Below, one piece after another: positions 9,123 through 21,251 of a stretch of 64,000 bases of DNA. The stretch is from Tupaia tana. Its lineage: Eukaryota; Chordata; Mammalia; Scandentia; Tupaiidae. Every line of letters begins with the position of its first letter. Position 1 is the stretch's first letter. The notes beneath the pieces are model-generated. The model worked only from the letters and a program-made list of their open reading frames with translations, ran no database searches and had not been told where the DNA came from. The stretch covers positions 192,025,449 through 192,089,448 of the forward strand of contig JAKSZU010000006.1 in the NCBI GenBank assembly GCA_026018925.1, read 5' to 3'. Both the position numbers and the translations under genes were made by a program.

Positions 9123-9950
9123 TAAATGGACTTTAATGTCTTGTCTTGTCATATTTTCAACCCCTTTTAGTTACCATGCTGTCATTTAGTAAGCAGTTAT
9201 TTTGAAGTTCATGAGCAAATAAATTCAGCTAGTCTCTTTTTTGTATTGAGCAATCTATTTAGTAAAAATGATTGTACCTCCTGGATGAGTAGTTTACCAT
9301 AATTAAATTTAAACTCTCCATCTTGCATCAACATAAGTCCTCTCCCACTATTCCTAGACTGAACTGGCATTCTAGGTTCATGCCAGTAAAGAACCTGAGA
9401 ATCATCTCTAGTATGTCTCTCTTTCTCATCTTCTATTTCAAATCCATCAATGTTTATTGGAGCACATACACATACAGGGGGAGGATATGGAACTATTCTC
9501 TAGGAGGTGAGAAACTAGGAGGACAAAGAAATGAAGGAATGGCAATGGTTTAATGCTCAACTACAGCACATTAGCTCACTTTCTGCCTTTTGCAATGCCT
9601 CTTATCTATAGTCTCAAAGTTCAGGTATCTTTAGTCTTACTTCCTTGTAGATGCTTTTGCAGACTCTCCAGTCTTCATATTTATTATGGTGCTTTCTAAT
9701 TCATTAGTGTCTTATTTAACTCTCTTCAAAATATCAGCAATTCCTGAAATATACTTGGCAAACTCAGCCTAACACAGTGATGCCGATAATCACTTGTTTA
9801 ATATCACTCTCATTAGTCAAACATTATGAATTTGGTATCAAAGCTGCTTTATTTTCCTTTATTAAAATTTATTTTAAACTTATTTTGTGAAGAATAAATG
9901 TTCAGAGAGATGCATCGTAAGTGTGGAGCATGAGGAATTCTCAAACCCCC
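9123..9950. other. Unassigned sequence with possible ancient repeat
   Basis: CTCATCTTCTATTTCAAATC and nearby pyrimidine-rich phrases at 9380-9440 and 9560-9680 resemble an old dispersed mammalian repeat also hinted at near 59380. It is not good enough to delimit. Confidence 0.25.
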
Positions 9951-9954
9951 ATTC

Positions 9955-10195
9955 CAGGGAGACAGATGGTGGTTCAATGGGAAGAAACAAATCTTGGTGA
10001 GGCACTCTCACATGGGAAGGTTCCTGACTCAAGCCCAGATACCTCCCTGAGTATGTCTGACATATGTGTGTTCACGATCTGGAGCTAGTTGATGGATAGG
10101 GTGGACCATGATGTTGAGACTATTGGAGGTTCTGCCTCTCTCTCTGTTTGTCTGTCTTGCTCATAGAATGAATAAATAAATAATCAAACTTAGCT
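9955..10195 (+). mobile_element. SINE-B copy
   Basis: GACAGATGGTGGTTCAATGG head, CTCACATGGGAAGGTTCCTG, then GACCATGATGTTGAGACTAT and a CTCTCTCTGTTTGTCTGTCT segment ending GAATAAATAAATAA. It is inserted in or next to antisense L1 sequence. Confidence 0.65.
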
Positions 10196-10199
10196 TAAA

Positions 10200-11140
10200 A
10201 AGTTTCCTCATTCTTTCACTTTTTTAAATCCTGTCCTGTCCCTTACCTTTCCTCCAAGATCTAGCCACTATTCTGAGTTTAACAGTAAATGGTATCTTTG
10301 CCCCTTTTTGTGCTCTATATAAATTGAACATAGAGAGTGATCTAATGTTGGTTCATTTCCAGCACTACATTTGTGAAAACCATTCACACTACAACATACA
10401 ATTATTAGACTATTTATTTTTATTATAGTATACCATTCCATTACACAAATACACCAGAAATTATTTATTTCCTCTACTTATGATGGATATTTAGCTTATT
10501 TCCAAGTTTGGTCATTATAAATGATGTTTGTATAAACTTTCTTACATGACTTTTCATGGAGACGTGCATAAATTATTTGGATCATATACCTACAATCGGA
10601 AATGATAGGTCATAAAGGACAAATATTCAGCTACAGTCAATACAGCCAAATGGGTTTTGAAAGTGGTTGAATCAATTTGTATCTCACAAAAGAGTTTTAG
10701 TTCCTATAGACACTTCAGATTTTCAGTACTTTTCATTATAGTTCTGTGTATGTAGTAGAATCTTATTACTGCTTTGATTTAAATTTCCTAATGATTTTTA
10801 ATTGAGCTATAAGTCATTGTAATGAATTGTAAAAGTTATTGCAAAAATATATAGTGACTATTTTTCACTATGTGTAATCTCTTTGCACCTTATTTATTGT
10901 GTGTGTGTGTGTATGTGTGTTTAATGACCTGAAGTTCTCTATTTTGATATGGTTCAATATATTAATCTTTCTTTATATAATTTGTGTTTTAATGTCTTTA
11001 AAAAATCTTTTTGTACTCCATGGTCATAAAATTTTTTGTCTATCTTTTATTCAAAGAGATTTATCACAATATTTTCCTTTAATAATTAGACCTGAAATTT
11101 CTCTGGAATTGATTATTCTTATTTCATAAGATTGACATGG
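10200..11140 (-). mobile_element. Ancient L1 3' region, antisense
   Basis: The antisense L1 phrases appear in order: ACCATTCCATTACACAAATA, GATGGATATTTAGCTTATTT, CCAAATGGGTTTTGAAAGTG, TTTGATTTAAATTTCCTAAT, then TTCTCTATTTTGATATGGTT. The fragment is strongly diverged and has no usable frame. It includes a short TG microsatellite at 10893-10920. Confidence 0.7.
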
Positions 11141-11149
11141 TCCTTTTTT

Positions 11150-11335
11150 TAAAATAATGTTTTCATTTGTAATTCTTACGTAATGGAGACATAGAGAGAA
11201 AGAGAGAGAGAGAGATAACACCTTTGTCAGGCTCTAGACAGCATTATATAACCTCAGCCTCAATCAGCCTGGAGTCTGGTGAGTACAAAGAGGTCACCAG
11301 ATGTGAACCAGCAACTTTCCCATGAGAGTCTCCCT
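11150..11335 (-). mobile_element. Probable SINE-B fragment, antisense
   Basis: A GAGAGAGAGAGAGATAACAC segment is followed by CAATCAGCCTGGAGTCTGGT and CAGATGTGAACCAGCAACTT. The order fits the reverse complement of SINE-B, but identity is low. Confidence 0.45.
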
Positions 11336-11499
11336 CTCAAAATGTCACACTTTTCGCTGGTTCTGGACATTGTCTTCCATATTCACAAATATATTTTAAA
11401 CACTCAGAGATAGACTTCAAATGAATATTTCGTTCTTTTGTTCTTTTTCTTTTTTTTTTTTCTTTCTTCCTTTTTCTTTTTCTTTCTTTCCTTCTTTTT

Positions 11500-11735
11500 A
11501 AAAATTTGCCAGAAGAAATGTGTGCTTGCCAGAGATAAAGATGGAGAGAGAGAGAAAAAAAGTGAGAAAGCATCACCAATAGGGCATGGTCATGCTACAA
11601 GCCCTTCTCCTTCACTTCTCCTTTTTGAGATTTTACTCCACGTATATTTCTCAAGCTGCCAAGTCTAGGACTCGAACCACATGATTAGCCATGTAAGATT
11701 GAGCTGTCTTAACTACCAGGGCATGGGCTGGTGCT
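11500..11735 (-). mobile_element. SINE-A2, antisense
   Basis: Reads AAGTGAGAAAGCATCACCAA, GGCATGGTCATGCTACAAGC, CCTTCTCCTTCACTTCTCCT and GGACTCGAACCACATGATTA. The left flank is a 65-nt imperfect CTTTTT tract (11433-11500), which on the minus strand is a decayed A/G-rich tail. Confidence 0.8.
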
Positions 11736-11809
11736 AAATTAATATGTCTTGAATGACTGAATAAATGAATTAGTAAAAACATAGATTTGAGTTACCATTT
11801 TTAAATTTT

Positions 11810-12068
11810 TTTAAATCTCTATTTATTAAACACTCAATGTCAAAGGGCACATGAGCATGAGAAAAAAAGAAAAAGAGAGAGGATCCCCATTTAGACCTGA
11901 TCATGCCACAATCCTTTTCTTCCAATTTTCCATCCCATCAACATTCCAGGTATACATGTGTATGCCCAGAGTATTTTTAACCTCTGGGGCTAGGGCTTGA
12001 ACCCTGGTCAGCCACAGGGATCTGGTTTCCTCTGCATAGCCTTTAGCCATTGCACTACATGGCTGGCC
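11810..12068 (-). mobile_element. SINE-A2, antisense, old
   Basis: AAGGGCACATGAGCATGAG, then GACCTGATCATGCCACAATC, GGGCTTGAACCCTGGTCAGC and CCATTGCACTACATGGCTGGCC. Diverged, and adjacent to an oppositely oriented copy that begins 30 bp further on. Confidence 0.75.
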
Positions 12069-12098
12069 TTGGGTTACTTCTTAAAGTGAAATATGTGG

Positions 12099-12371
12099 AT
12101 GGACCAGCAGATGGTGGAATTGTTACATTGCTGGACTCCGACATGGCCAACTGCAGTTTGATTCCTGAACCCAGGAGCATGAAATTCATGCTGGATGCAT
12201 ATGCATGTGTACCCCAAATCCCAAATGAATGGAAGAAAAGGGATTGCAGGTGACCATTCTCCCTGGGAGGTAGTTTCTTGTTTTCTGTCTCTCTGTCTCT
12301 GTCTGTCTGGTGAGTACACGTGCCCTGTAGTCCAAAATAAAAATAAAATAAAATAAAAGTAAATAAAAATG
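12099..12371 (+). mobile_element. SINE-A2 with TSD
   Basis: Starts GACCAGCAGATGGTGGAATT and ends GTGCCCTGTAGTCC before an (AATAAA)n-type tail. The left flank AAGTGAAATATGTGGA (12083-12098) recurs after the tail as AAGTAAAATATGTAGA. The open frames on both strands here are SINE sequence. Confidence 0.88.
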
Positions 12372-12439
12372 AAGGGTCTCTTAAAAAAGTAAAATATGTA
12401 GAATAATATGTGCATAACAAAATTATGGTAGGAAGGCTA

Positions 12440-12760
12440 TTCAAAATTTTATTCCCATAGTGTACCTTCCCTAGAATAAATGTTAAAACTTTATACTCTA
12501 ATTTCCATTGGAGCCAATGAGAGCCATGTGGTACTTTTTAGGTGAAAGATATTAAGCAGAAGTCAACTAGGGACATTCCTTTCTTTTCCTCCTGCCACTA
12601 GTTTGTAATAAGCACATAGCTATGATACTCAAAGGTAAAATACCCTAAGGTGATCATGAGGTCACAAAAATAAGGACATAAAACAATAAGAAAAATATCT
12701 CAGCAAATATATAATAAGATCCCTAGCAGGACTGGACCTTTATACTACTATCATATTCCT
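12440..12760 (+). mobile_element. Possible ancient repeat, unnamed
   Basis: ATTGGAGCCAATGAGAGCCA, followed about 50 bp later by a pyrimidine stretch CTTTCTTTTCCTCCTGCCAC, resembles an old mammalian repeat in which a GGCCAATGxxATGT phrase precedes a CTCTCTTCCTCCTGCC block. Copies of the same type may lie at 46460-46800 and 62085-62400. Confidence 0.3.
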
Positions 12761-12964
12761 AAAATATTTTTCTCTATATTACAAATAAATCTCATATGAC
12801 ACATACATGGTTTTAATTTTCTCTTATTTATAACAAAAGGAATTCCTAAATGGAAGACTCTGATGAATCAATCTACGTATCTGGTTTGAGTACAGCATGT
12901 TTTAAAGAATCATTTTCTCATTCACCATGAGTCAGAAAGTCTTGACATGAACCCTGAGTTCAAG

Positions 12965-13153
12965 TAGTCATTCATTGGTAATGTAACAGGACCTATGAGG
13001 GAAAGGCTCTGGATGTTCCATCCAGAATTTTCCCAAGCATACTGGGCACACATGAGTGCCTATATCCAGGCTAGATGAGCCTGGGCATGAATAGTGGCAT
13101 AAAGACCCTGTTTGGAGTCTCTGTTTCTTGAAACATTAAATAAATAAACAAGT
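12965..13153 (+). mobile_element. SINE-B 3' part
   Basis: TGGATGTTCCATCCAGAATT, CATACTGGGCACACATGAGT, GCATAAAGACCCTGTTTGGA and a TTAAATAAATAAAC end. The tRNA-like head is not clear. Confidence 0.6.
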
Positions 13154-13194
13154 CCCCCCCTCCCCAGTTATTTTTAGAAAACTACCAAAGATTA

Positions 13195-13592
13195 ATGCTT
13201 TGGAATTTGGTCTCCAGTGTAATGGTGCTGGAAGGCAGTGAGATCTTTAAGAAGTGAGGCCTAGTGGGCAGAGATAGGATCGTGGAGGCATCACTCTCAT
13301 GACTGGATTTCATGAGACAGTGAGTTTTTGCTCTCATGAGAAGTGGTTAGCTCTTCCAAAAGTGAGTTGCTATAAAAGGAAGATGGCTAACCCAGGTTCT
13401 CTCTCTCTTTCTGCAAAACGCCTATCATCCTCTCTGTTTCTATCAGTCATGTAACATAAGACGGTCTTATGTCAGCCCACTACCTTTGTGCTTTCCATCC
13501 ACCATAACTGTGAGTCAAACAAATCTCTACTCTTTAAAAATCTAGTCCCACTTATTTCTGTTAGCAGCATAATAGCAGACTAGGAGAGCAGG
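13195..13592 (+). mobile_element. MaLR-type LTR
   Basis: GGTCTCCAGTGTAATGGTGC, GTGAGGCCTAGTGGGCAGAG, GCATCACTCTCATGACTGGA, TTGCTATAAAAGGAAGATGG (TATA-like) and CCATAACTGTGAGTCAAACA follow the MaLR order. The end GCATAATAGCAGACTAGGA matches the usual 3' end phrase. Confidence 0.7.
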
Positions 13593-13764
13593 TGTTTAAT
13601 ATGTATGAAGTGTATCCTTTCTTTTAATTATAGTATATTTATAGTACATCCTTGAGAAAAATACCAATTAAATAAAAACCAAACAAGACGTTTTTTTTTT
13701 TTTTTCTTTATGTTGGATACGTTACCCCATCAATAATGGTTCACATCAGAAATATATTTTGTCC

Positions 13765-14030
13765 TGGGAACCAGCAGTTAGCACAATGGCTATGTTGCTG
13801 GACTCCCACGTAGTCGACCGCGGTTCGCATCCCGGACCCGGTGGCTTAAAACTCACACCAGGCGCGTGTGCATGCGTGCCCAAGATCCCGAGAGGAGAAT
13901 GGAGGAGAAGGGATTGCGGCGTGACCATCCCCCCTGGGGGGTGATTTCTCGCTTTCTGTCTCTATGTCTCTCTCTGTCTGGCGAGCGCACATGCCCTATA
14001 GTGAAAACCTCTTCAAAAAAAAAAAAAAAA
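13765..14030 (+). mobile_element. SINE-A1, young, perfect 16-bp TSD (reference copy)
   Basis: A good example of the family. It has an A-box-like TTAGCACAATGG at 13778-13789 and a B-box-like GGTTCGCATCC at 13822-13832, as in RNA polymerase III internal promoters. Head CpGs are intact (GTAGTCGACCGCGG). It ends AAAACCTCTTC plus 16 A. The TSD GAAATATATTTTGTCC is identical at 13749-13764 and 14031-14046. Confidence 0.97.
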
Positions 14031-14046
14031 GAAATATATTTTGTCC

Positions 14047-15042
14047 AAATGGGAGCTCTTTAGAAGTTATATTCTGGCATACATATGACATATTTGAACT
14101 TAATTAAAATATCTTTTACCTTGTAAAAAAAGAGAGTGAGAGAAAGAGAGAGAAGAGATGTTTACCTTTATTTGCAATGTTAAATGTTACTGTTAACCAT
14201 GAACATGCTTTAATATTTTACTGCAAAAACTTAATAAATTATCATGACCCAGGAAATTTATGACACTTACAACTATGTATGTTATCAGACAGTTGCATGT
14301 TTGCATTTACCAGGAAATATATTCCATATTACCAGAAAAACAACTCTAATTATTTAATTACAAGATGAGCTGTTGGCCCAGAGATCTAGAATCTTACGGG
14401 AAATGTTTCTTTAGAATATATTTATTTTGTTTCTCAAAAAGGTAACAAGCATAATTTTAAGATTTATAATCTTCTATCTGTAAGTTGTATATGTGCCTAT
14501 GCATTAATAAAAGAAAATTTATCTTTTTTATAATAGAAACTTAAATTGGTTTATACTAATAGGATTGATTGAAATATTTGTTTTGCTTTTCAGGCAAGAC
14601 AGATAAGTTAAGCAAAAAGAAAAATACGACTGATTTTTTAATAAAAAAAGACTGAAATGCACTTGAAATTGATAAAGCACCAATTTTACATGACACACAA
14701 AGCATTAAGAAGATTAAGGGAAAAAAGCAAAAAATCAGTAAACCTTTAACCGACCTTTTAAAAATTTCATTAGGCTTAAAAATGTTCCCAGGAAAGAAAA
14801 ATAACAGATCTTTCTGCTTTTTTGTTGTTGTTTTGGTTTGTGTTCAGGAATAAATCAAGAAATTATATCCTAATCAATTGAAGATGTGCATTTCAGAAAA
14901 TCAGTGGGCTGGAAGGAAGCAAATGCTGGCAAAACTTATTAATATACAACCCAGTAATTTCAATATTAACAGCAAGTCATGCCAAATTTTAGTACTTCCT
15001 AGAACATATTTCAACAATAATATATAAGGGAATTCAAGTGTT
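14047..15042. other. Unassigned AT-rich sequence
   Basis: A purine-rich AGAGAG tract at 14127-14158 and otherwise unrecognised, low-repeat sequence. 14160-14700 looks like single-copy DNA. Confidence 0.35.
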
Positions 15043-15100
15043 TTGTGTGTGTGTGTATATATATATACACACACACACATATACATACATACATACACAC
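15043..15100. repeat. Composite (TG)n(TA)n(CA)n(TACA)n microsatellite
   Basis: Alternating purine-pyrimidine tract, partly self-complementary around the TA block. Confidence 0.9.
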
Positions 15101-15308
15101 CCACTTTTAGTTGCTCACAGAAAATTCTGACAGAGACTTTGAAAACTAAAAATAAAATATAACCAAAACTTGAGAGTAGCCTTTAGAAAAATACGTTAAA
15201 TATATTTATTTTTCTTGACAAAAAGCAATCTGAGCTATCCATTGAAAGAACAATAAATAATAATAATACTTTATATTTAGTATTTTCCCTTCTAAAGGTA
15301 CATTTGTG

Positions 15309-15559
15309 GGGCCAGCAGGTGGCACAGTGGTTAAGGTTCTGGACTCTCACATGGCTGAGTATGCTTCAAATCCCAATCCAGACAGCTTGAAACTCATGTC
15401 AGGAACATGTATGTACAAGTCCAGAATCCCAGGAGGAGAATGGCGAAGAAGGGATTGTAGTGTGGTCCTTCCCCTGGGGAGTGATTTCTTACTTTCCCTT
15501 TTTGTGTTTCACTCTGGTGAGCATATGTGCTCTCTTGCAAAAACCTTAAAATTTTTTTA
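15309..15559 (+). mobile_element. SINE-A2 with TSD
   Basis: GGGGCCAGCAGGTGGCACAG head with GGTTAAGGTTCTGGACTCTC, which resembles the TTAAGGCGxTGGACT region of Ser/Leu-type tRNAs. It ends GCAAAAACCTTAAAATTTTT. The TSD AAAGGTACATT occurs at 15294-15304 and 15560-15570. Confidence 0.92.
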
Positions 15560-15964
15560 AAAGGTACATTCACACTGGTTATCTCTTTTGAGTCATTAAA
15601 TAACTTTGAAATATATAGGGGCTTAATATGCCTCACTTTGCTAATTAAAAGATATGCCCCAATGCACCCAGAAATTATGATATGGGATTATAATTCAGCT
15701 CTCTCCTTTATTGCACGAAGTCATCAGTGTTGCTTTAAATAACAGAAATACCTGATGAGAGGGTCAAGTCAGTGCTACAAATTTGTTTGTGTAGTATATT
15801 ACAGATAAACAAGAAAATCTGGAGACAATGAATGGAAATAAAATAAATAATTCATAGCCTGAAGCTGTTAGTATATTTGTTCTTTGCATTGTGCTGTGTA
15901 CTTTTGAATTTGACATTTATGTCACCAAATGTTAATCAATTTGTAAATAACATTTGAGGTAATA

Positions 15965-15991
15965 CACACACACACACACACACACACACAT
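15965..15991. repeat. (CA)n microsatellite
   Basis: About 13 perfect CA units. Confidence 0.95.
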
Positions 15992-17430
15992 TCTATCAGT
16001 TTGTGTACAGTCAATACCTAAAATACGTAACAAGATGCAATTTCTATAAGAATCCTAATGTGAAGTCAGCATATGGACACAGAATAATTGCTTATGTCTT
16101 GGGACATCTAAGAACTTTACTTCCTAAAGATGTGACAGAATTGCATCAAGGCCATAAACAGCTCCCGCTTCACAGAGGATCATAACACTGGGAGATAAAC
16201 ATGAAAAATTACCAGTATGAACAACAAGTATAAGTCAAATGTGGAAGAAATAAATAGCATTTGTTTGTGGTATATAAATAATTTAAAATTCAAATCCTTC
16301 TATCCTTTCTGCTCTCTCAACACTCTTTCCTAACTTGTTTAGCTGACGATAAAATAGTTGCAGTGATCATACCTGACTTTCCCTAGGGACTCCTGGATAC
16401 AAATCCAAGAGACTTCTTTATGCCACTGGAAAACATTTCGGTAGGGAAATCCTCAAAAAGCCTGTAAACCACATTGCTTAGAAAATAGAACCATTAGGTG
16501 TACCTTTCGGGCTCCTGAGACACTGCCAAGGAAGAGAACGATTTCCTCAGAGAGCTGACTACATTCAATCCAGGTCGGTCTGGGCACACACTGCTCTTAG
16601 TTGCCTTTGGGAACACTGGCTCCTTTACCTTTTCTTTCAGGAACAGTGAGCAGAGCCTCTGAGAAGGTACAGCTTTTAGAAAGCCAGAAGCGGTGAGTTA
16701 GTGCAGTCAGATTTTGACTCTGAAAACTCTCCAAGAACGAAAACAAAAATAAAAATTCAAATCCAAGTAGTAAGTTTCTAGAATTTGCTTTGTAGCTATG
16801 GACATGCCCAGCTCTCCTTTAGTTTGTAGATTAATTCATCCTCTAAAAAAGATAGGAGACAAAGTCAAACAACAATTTGGTTGAAAGAGTGAAAATTAGA
16901 GACTCCAGCATAAGTCAGGAGACCAAGAAGCCATCATCTCTAGTGGGTAAACCAGAAAAATATGACCCCACCTGTAAAAGGATGTGATGGCTATACCTTG
17001 GCTGTCTCATATTGGCTAGGAATGGTCAGAAAAATTAATAGAAAAGAAGGAAGCAAGGAAGGGAGTCTCCTCTAAGAATCTCTAACCACACACAAGAATT
17101 AAAGCATATGGCCATGAAATCCAAGTATATAATTTAATTTAAATATTATACTTCCAGTTAGTTAATGCCTTATGGAGATTTATCTTAAATAAAGAATATT
17201 CTTTTGAAAAAAAATAAAGCATATTAAGCCCCAAATTCAAATTATTCCTATATATAAAGTTTGAAGAAATATGAACTTATAATGACAAATTATATTTTAA
17301 AAATTGAAGATGATTAATGATCCAGAATGATAGAAAATAGAAAATAAGTTGGGAATCAGACCCAAGGATACTACAGAAAATAACACTATAAAATAAATCA
17401 GATAGAAGTAAGAATGCTAGAAACGTTTAA
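15992..17430. other. Unassigned, repeat-poor sequence
   Basis: No repeat family is recognised over about 1.4 kb. 16480-16740 is the least AT-rich part (CACTGCCAAGGAAGAGAACG and following) and could be conserved single-copy DNA. Open frames are short and unconvincing. Confidence 0.35.
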
Positions 17431-17433
17431 ATG

Positions 17434-17840
<407 letters not shown>

Positions 17841-17844
17841 TGTC

Positions 17845-17935
17845 TTGGAATGGACAGATATGCACTGTATTCAGACTGGGAAAATTCATTATGTATGCTG
17901 TAAGGATGTACAGTGATTAAATGTAAAAAATAAAA
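17845..17935 (+). mobile_element. L1 3' end fragment
   Basis: GGATGTACAGTGATTAAATG followed by TAAAAAATAAAAAC is nearly the same end as at 38020-38065, so both are the 3' terminus of one L1 subfamily. Confidence 0.6.
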
Positions 17936-17989
17936 ACAGTATAGAATATATAATTAATTAGCTACTTTTAAAAAAATTATTCATTTTAT

Positions 17990-18128
17990 TTTATTTACTA
18001 CTATTTCTAATTTGACTAGAGAGAGAGAGAAAGGAAAAGTGACAAAGCAAGCTGCCAGGTGTGGGACTTGAACTATCAGAAACCACATGGGAATGTAATC
18101 CTTAACCACCACGCCATCTGCCAGCCCT
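17990..18128 (-). mobile_element. SINE-A3 (short form), antisense
   Basis: Reads GAGAGAGAGAAAGGAAAAGTG, AAGCAAGCTGCCAGGTGTGG, CTTAACCACCACGCCATCTG. It lacks the CCCTTCTCCTCCATTCTCCT body of full-length SINE-A. Confidence 0.75.
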
Positions 18129-18289
18129 TAACTAACTGCTAATAATAGTTGACCAGGAAGACTGAAAAAGAACTTAAAATTTTTAAATATTTTTTTAAAT
18201 CCATAATAATTTACATTAAGAATTCAATGTATGTACATGAATACAAAATGTAATGATTCTAATTTAAATCATTCTTAATGAACACAAAA

Positions 18290-18535
18290 TAACAGAAAGA
18301 TAAAAGGAACAAGTTGTAGTGCTATATGGTTCTGTAGGGTATCATAGTTAACAGTAATTTACTATATATCTCAGATTACCTCACAGATAGGACTTTGCTC
18401 CCAATGCAAAGTAACGACAAATGTTTGACATGATGGTTATGCTAATTACCCTGATTTGGTCACTATACACGGTACTTTTGCATTAAAATAAAACATTTAC
18501 ATCCATATATATGTACAATTATCAGGTGTCAATAA
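18290..18535 (+). mobile_element. L1 3' UTR end (L1M-like)
   Basis: GGGTATCATAGTTAACAGTA, GACATGATGGTTATGCTAAT, TACCCTGATTTGGTCACTAT and CATATATATGTACAATTATC are in the order typical of L1MA/L1MB-type 3' ends. Confidence 0.7.
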
Positions 18536-18653
18536 GAAAAATGGCAACAAAAATGGAAAAACATTGTTTCCAAACAGTTTTAACTATCTTTTCTTTATGT
18601 TTTTGATAAGTATATTTATTATAGCGCTCACCTATTTTCTCTCTCAGGTTTTT

Positions 18654-18736
18654 ATTTTTTTAAGATAACTATAATTTTTCCTTTTTTAGATTTATTTATT
18701 TATTTACTTTATTAGTATTTTTTTAATTCACCAGAG

Positions 18737-18790
<54 letters not shown>

Positions 18791-18875
18791 AAAGCAAGCC
18801 TCTAGGTCTTAGACTCAAATCACGATCAGCTATGTGGGGAATCCAGCGCCTTAACCATCATGCCACCTGCTGGTC
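18654..18875 (-). mobile_element. SINE-A3 (short form), antisense, with TSD
   Basis: (GA)n at 18742-18784, then GCAAGCCTCTAGGTCTTAGA, TCAGCTATGTGGGGAATCCA and CCACCTGCTGGTC. Flanks CTCTCTCAGGTTTT (18640-18653) and CTCTCTCAGGTTCT (18876-18889) form the TSD, which confirms that the short form was itself retroposed. Confidence 0.88.
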
Positions 18876-18884
18876 CTCTCTCTC

Positions 18885-19125
18885 AGGTTCTTTTTAGTTC
18901 ATCCACTATATATTTTTCATGAAAGAGATAGGGAGAGATATAAAGACAAACAAAGACCCTAACAGACCCTAACCACGACCCACCCCCAGCCAGCCCTAGA
19001 TCACAGGCATGCTTGTGTGTACAGAGTGCAGAATGAAGCCCTGGGTTGCAAACCCAGGATCCACTTGCACATGGGCCAAGTGTCATAGCATCATGCCTCT
19101 GCTGTGTCACCACCATCAATCCAGC
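18885..19125 (-). mobile_element. SINE-B, antisense
   Basis: TTTTTCATGAAAGAGATAGG, CCCAGCCAGCCCTAGATCAC, GTGTACAGAGTGCAGAATGA, CCCTGGGTTGCAAACCCAGG and ATCATGCCTCTGCTGTGTCA. Confidence 0.65.
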
Positions 19126-19214
19126 TTTAAAAACGTATTCTCCTTAAGAACTGTTTAGCTTCTCTCTTTGAAAATTGCTATCTTTTATGGATTCTGGAAT
19201 ACACTCATGCGTTA

Positions 19215-19690
19215 TGTCCTTTACTAACCATCTTAGCCTGTTACTGTACTGCTAACAGAAATACCTGGCACTAGACCACATTCAAGAAATAGAGGTTTAT
19301 TTTGACTCCTAGTGCTGGTGACTGGAAAGTCAAAGGCATCCCAAAGCGGTAGAAGGCAGAACTTTTAGAGGACCATTGTCAGTATACATGTGACTTTCTA
19401 TCTATGCCAGTGCCAGTCTAATCTCATTCTCTCACTTTATAACCTGTATCTGATCTCAGGTATGGAGGTCTCACCCTAATGTCATTTATCATGCCAAAAG
19501 ACCCCATCTCAGGACACCATAATACAATTAAGCTTTTTCTCTAAACCCTGTTTTAATACAGTAATACAATCAAGCCCCAACACATGAATTTCTTGGGGAC
19601 ATCCAATTAACACCCGCTAAGACCAAATTTCAAAACATGAAAGTTGGAGAACAAGCAATTATCCAAACCATAGCACTAACCATACCCTAT
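19215..19690 (-). mobile_element. MaLR-type LTR, antisense
   Basis: The reverse complement of a MaLR-like LTR: CCTGTTACTGTACTGCTAAC, GAAATAGAGGTTTATTTTGA, GGAAAGTCAAAGGCATCCCA, then CATGAATTTCTTGGGGACAT. Confidence 0.6.
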
Positions 19691-19889
19691 ATCCTCCTCT
19701 GATGTAATATTGAGCTGAATTTTTATATATGTTAGACCTTTATGTTCTTTTCTTATAGATCTTAATTGTCTTTCATACTTTTTCCATGTCTTTGTTTCTC
19801 TTAGCTTCATTATGGGTAATTTCTTCAGCTAGATCTATATCCAGTTTCCAATTCTGTCTCTTCATCTATGCCATAAGGCAGTTCAAATT

Positions 19890-20262
19890 TTAGTCTTTTG
19901 AAGAGCCTCTATACTGTTTTTATAATAGCTGTACTCATTTACATTTCAATCAACAGTGGAAAAGAGTTCCTTTTTGGGGGCCAGAAGGTGACATGGTGGT
20001 TAAGGGACTGGACTCTCATATGACTCATCGTAGTTCAAGACCCAGACCCAAAGGCTTGAAAATCACACCAGGTAAATGTGCATGCATGCCCAAAATCCCA
20101 AGGGGAGAATAGGACTGCAGTGTGGCCATCCTTCCAGGGTCATTTTTCACTCCTTTTCACTGTCTCTCTCTCTCTGGTGAGTGCACATGCCCTATGACAA
20201 AAACCTTAAAAAAAATAAGAGTTCCTCTTTCTTCACATTCCTGCCAGAATTTGTTATTTTTT
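19890..20262 (-). mobile_element. L1 fragment, antisense, split by a SINE
   Basis: CTGTACTCATTTACATTTCA and ATCAACAGTGGAAAAGAGTT resume after the SINE with CTTTCTTCACATTCCTGCCA and GAATTTGTTATTTTTTG, the antisense ORF2 C-terminal/3' UTR phrase of old L1. Confidence 0.75.
19975..20216 (+). mobile_element. SINE-A2 inserted in L1
   Basis: GGGGGCCAGAAGGTGACATGG to CCTATGACAAAAACCTTAAA. The TSD AAGAGTTCCTTTT (19962-19974) and AAGAGTTCCTCTT (20217-20229) lies in L1 sequence. It is internally shortened (the GGAGGAGAAGGGA block is missing). Confidence 0.92.
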
Positions 20263-20689
20263 GGGAAAAGTATTAGAAAACAAAAACAAATAGTAGAATG
20301 GTGACTTCTTAATAAAACACTAAGACAAATATCATATTTCCATATGTAGAGTTAGTGAAGTATCTTAAGACTGAAGATACTATGAAAGTATTAGTTGACT
20401 TTCAGTAAAGGTGCTTCTAAAGAATATAGTTCAGGAGGAAGAAAAATGCCAGATAAATATCTGTAAACAAAGAAAAATGATGAGAAAATATTCTAGTAAA
20501 TTTAAACAAATATCAAGTCCATAAAACAAACATATCCAATTTGTAGAATTAAGAAAATCAAGAAATAAAAATTTTGCACAATGACTGCATTTAAGTTAGA
20601 AAAGGAGGCCACTGAAAGTAAAGGATTCTAAGGTTCTTGCATTTTTTTAAGACAGGGATAAAGATATATGATTAATTTTAGTCTTTTGA

Positions 20690-21095
20690 AATTTAGACAA
20701 GCATGTAACACTAAATGAATATAAATAGTTCATATAACTTCCAATATGCTAGGAGACAAAACGGAATGAGGTAACAAAACAAAACCCAATCAATGAAAAT
20801 AAATCAATAAAATAAGAATAAAGAACACAGAAACAGCTTAATAAATTCAGGTATAGAAATAAGATGACAAATAAAACCAAATATGTCAATATATTTATAT
20901 CCCTATATGTACAACAAATGTAAATAAATTATTCAAAGACAAAAACATGCCATATTAGACTTGTTTAGATAAGACATTTGTAAAGTATAAGACCACAGAA
21001 TGCTTGAAAGCAAAATGATTTAAAAAAAATGGCAAGAAAATACCAACCAAAATTAATTCATGTAACTATACCATGAGATAGAACATGAGTTAAGG
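20690..21095 (+). mobile_element. Old L1 ORF2 5' region fragment
   Basis: GTAAATAAATTATTCAAAGA, CATATTAGACTTGTTTAGAT, CATTTGTAAAGTATAAGACC, GAATGCTTGAAAGCAAAATG and AATACCAACC keep the order of the ORF2 endonuclease region of old L1. Upstream AT-rich DNA (20300-20690) may belong to it but is unrecognisable. Confidence 0.55.
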
Positions 21096-21251
21096 TCAAA
21101 AGCATTACCAGACACACACAACTCCTCTCTGTACGCACATATCCTACACAATATCTAATAGTTAAATTCCACCCAGATAATTTCACAATTTTAACCTTAT
21201 TTTCACCTAGCTTTAAGCCATATAAAGTAAAATGTATCAGAATTAACAGTC

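Noticed and set aside
15965-15991. CRISPR-like or satellite array
   Set aside because: No regularly spaced repeats with unique spacers anywhere; dispersed repeats are SINEs and simple repeats.
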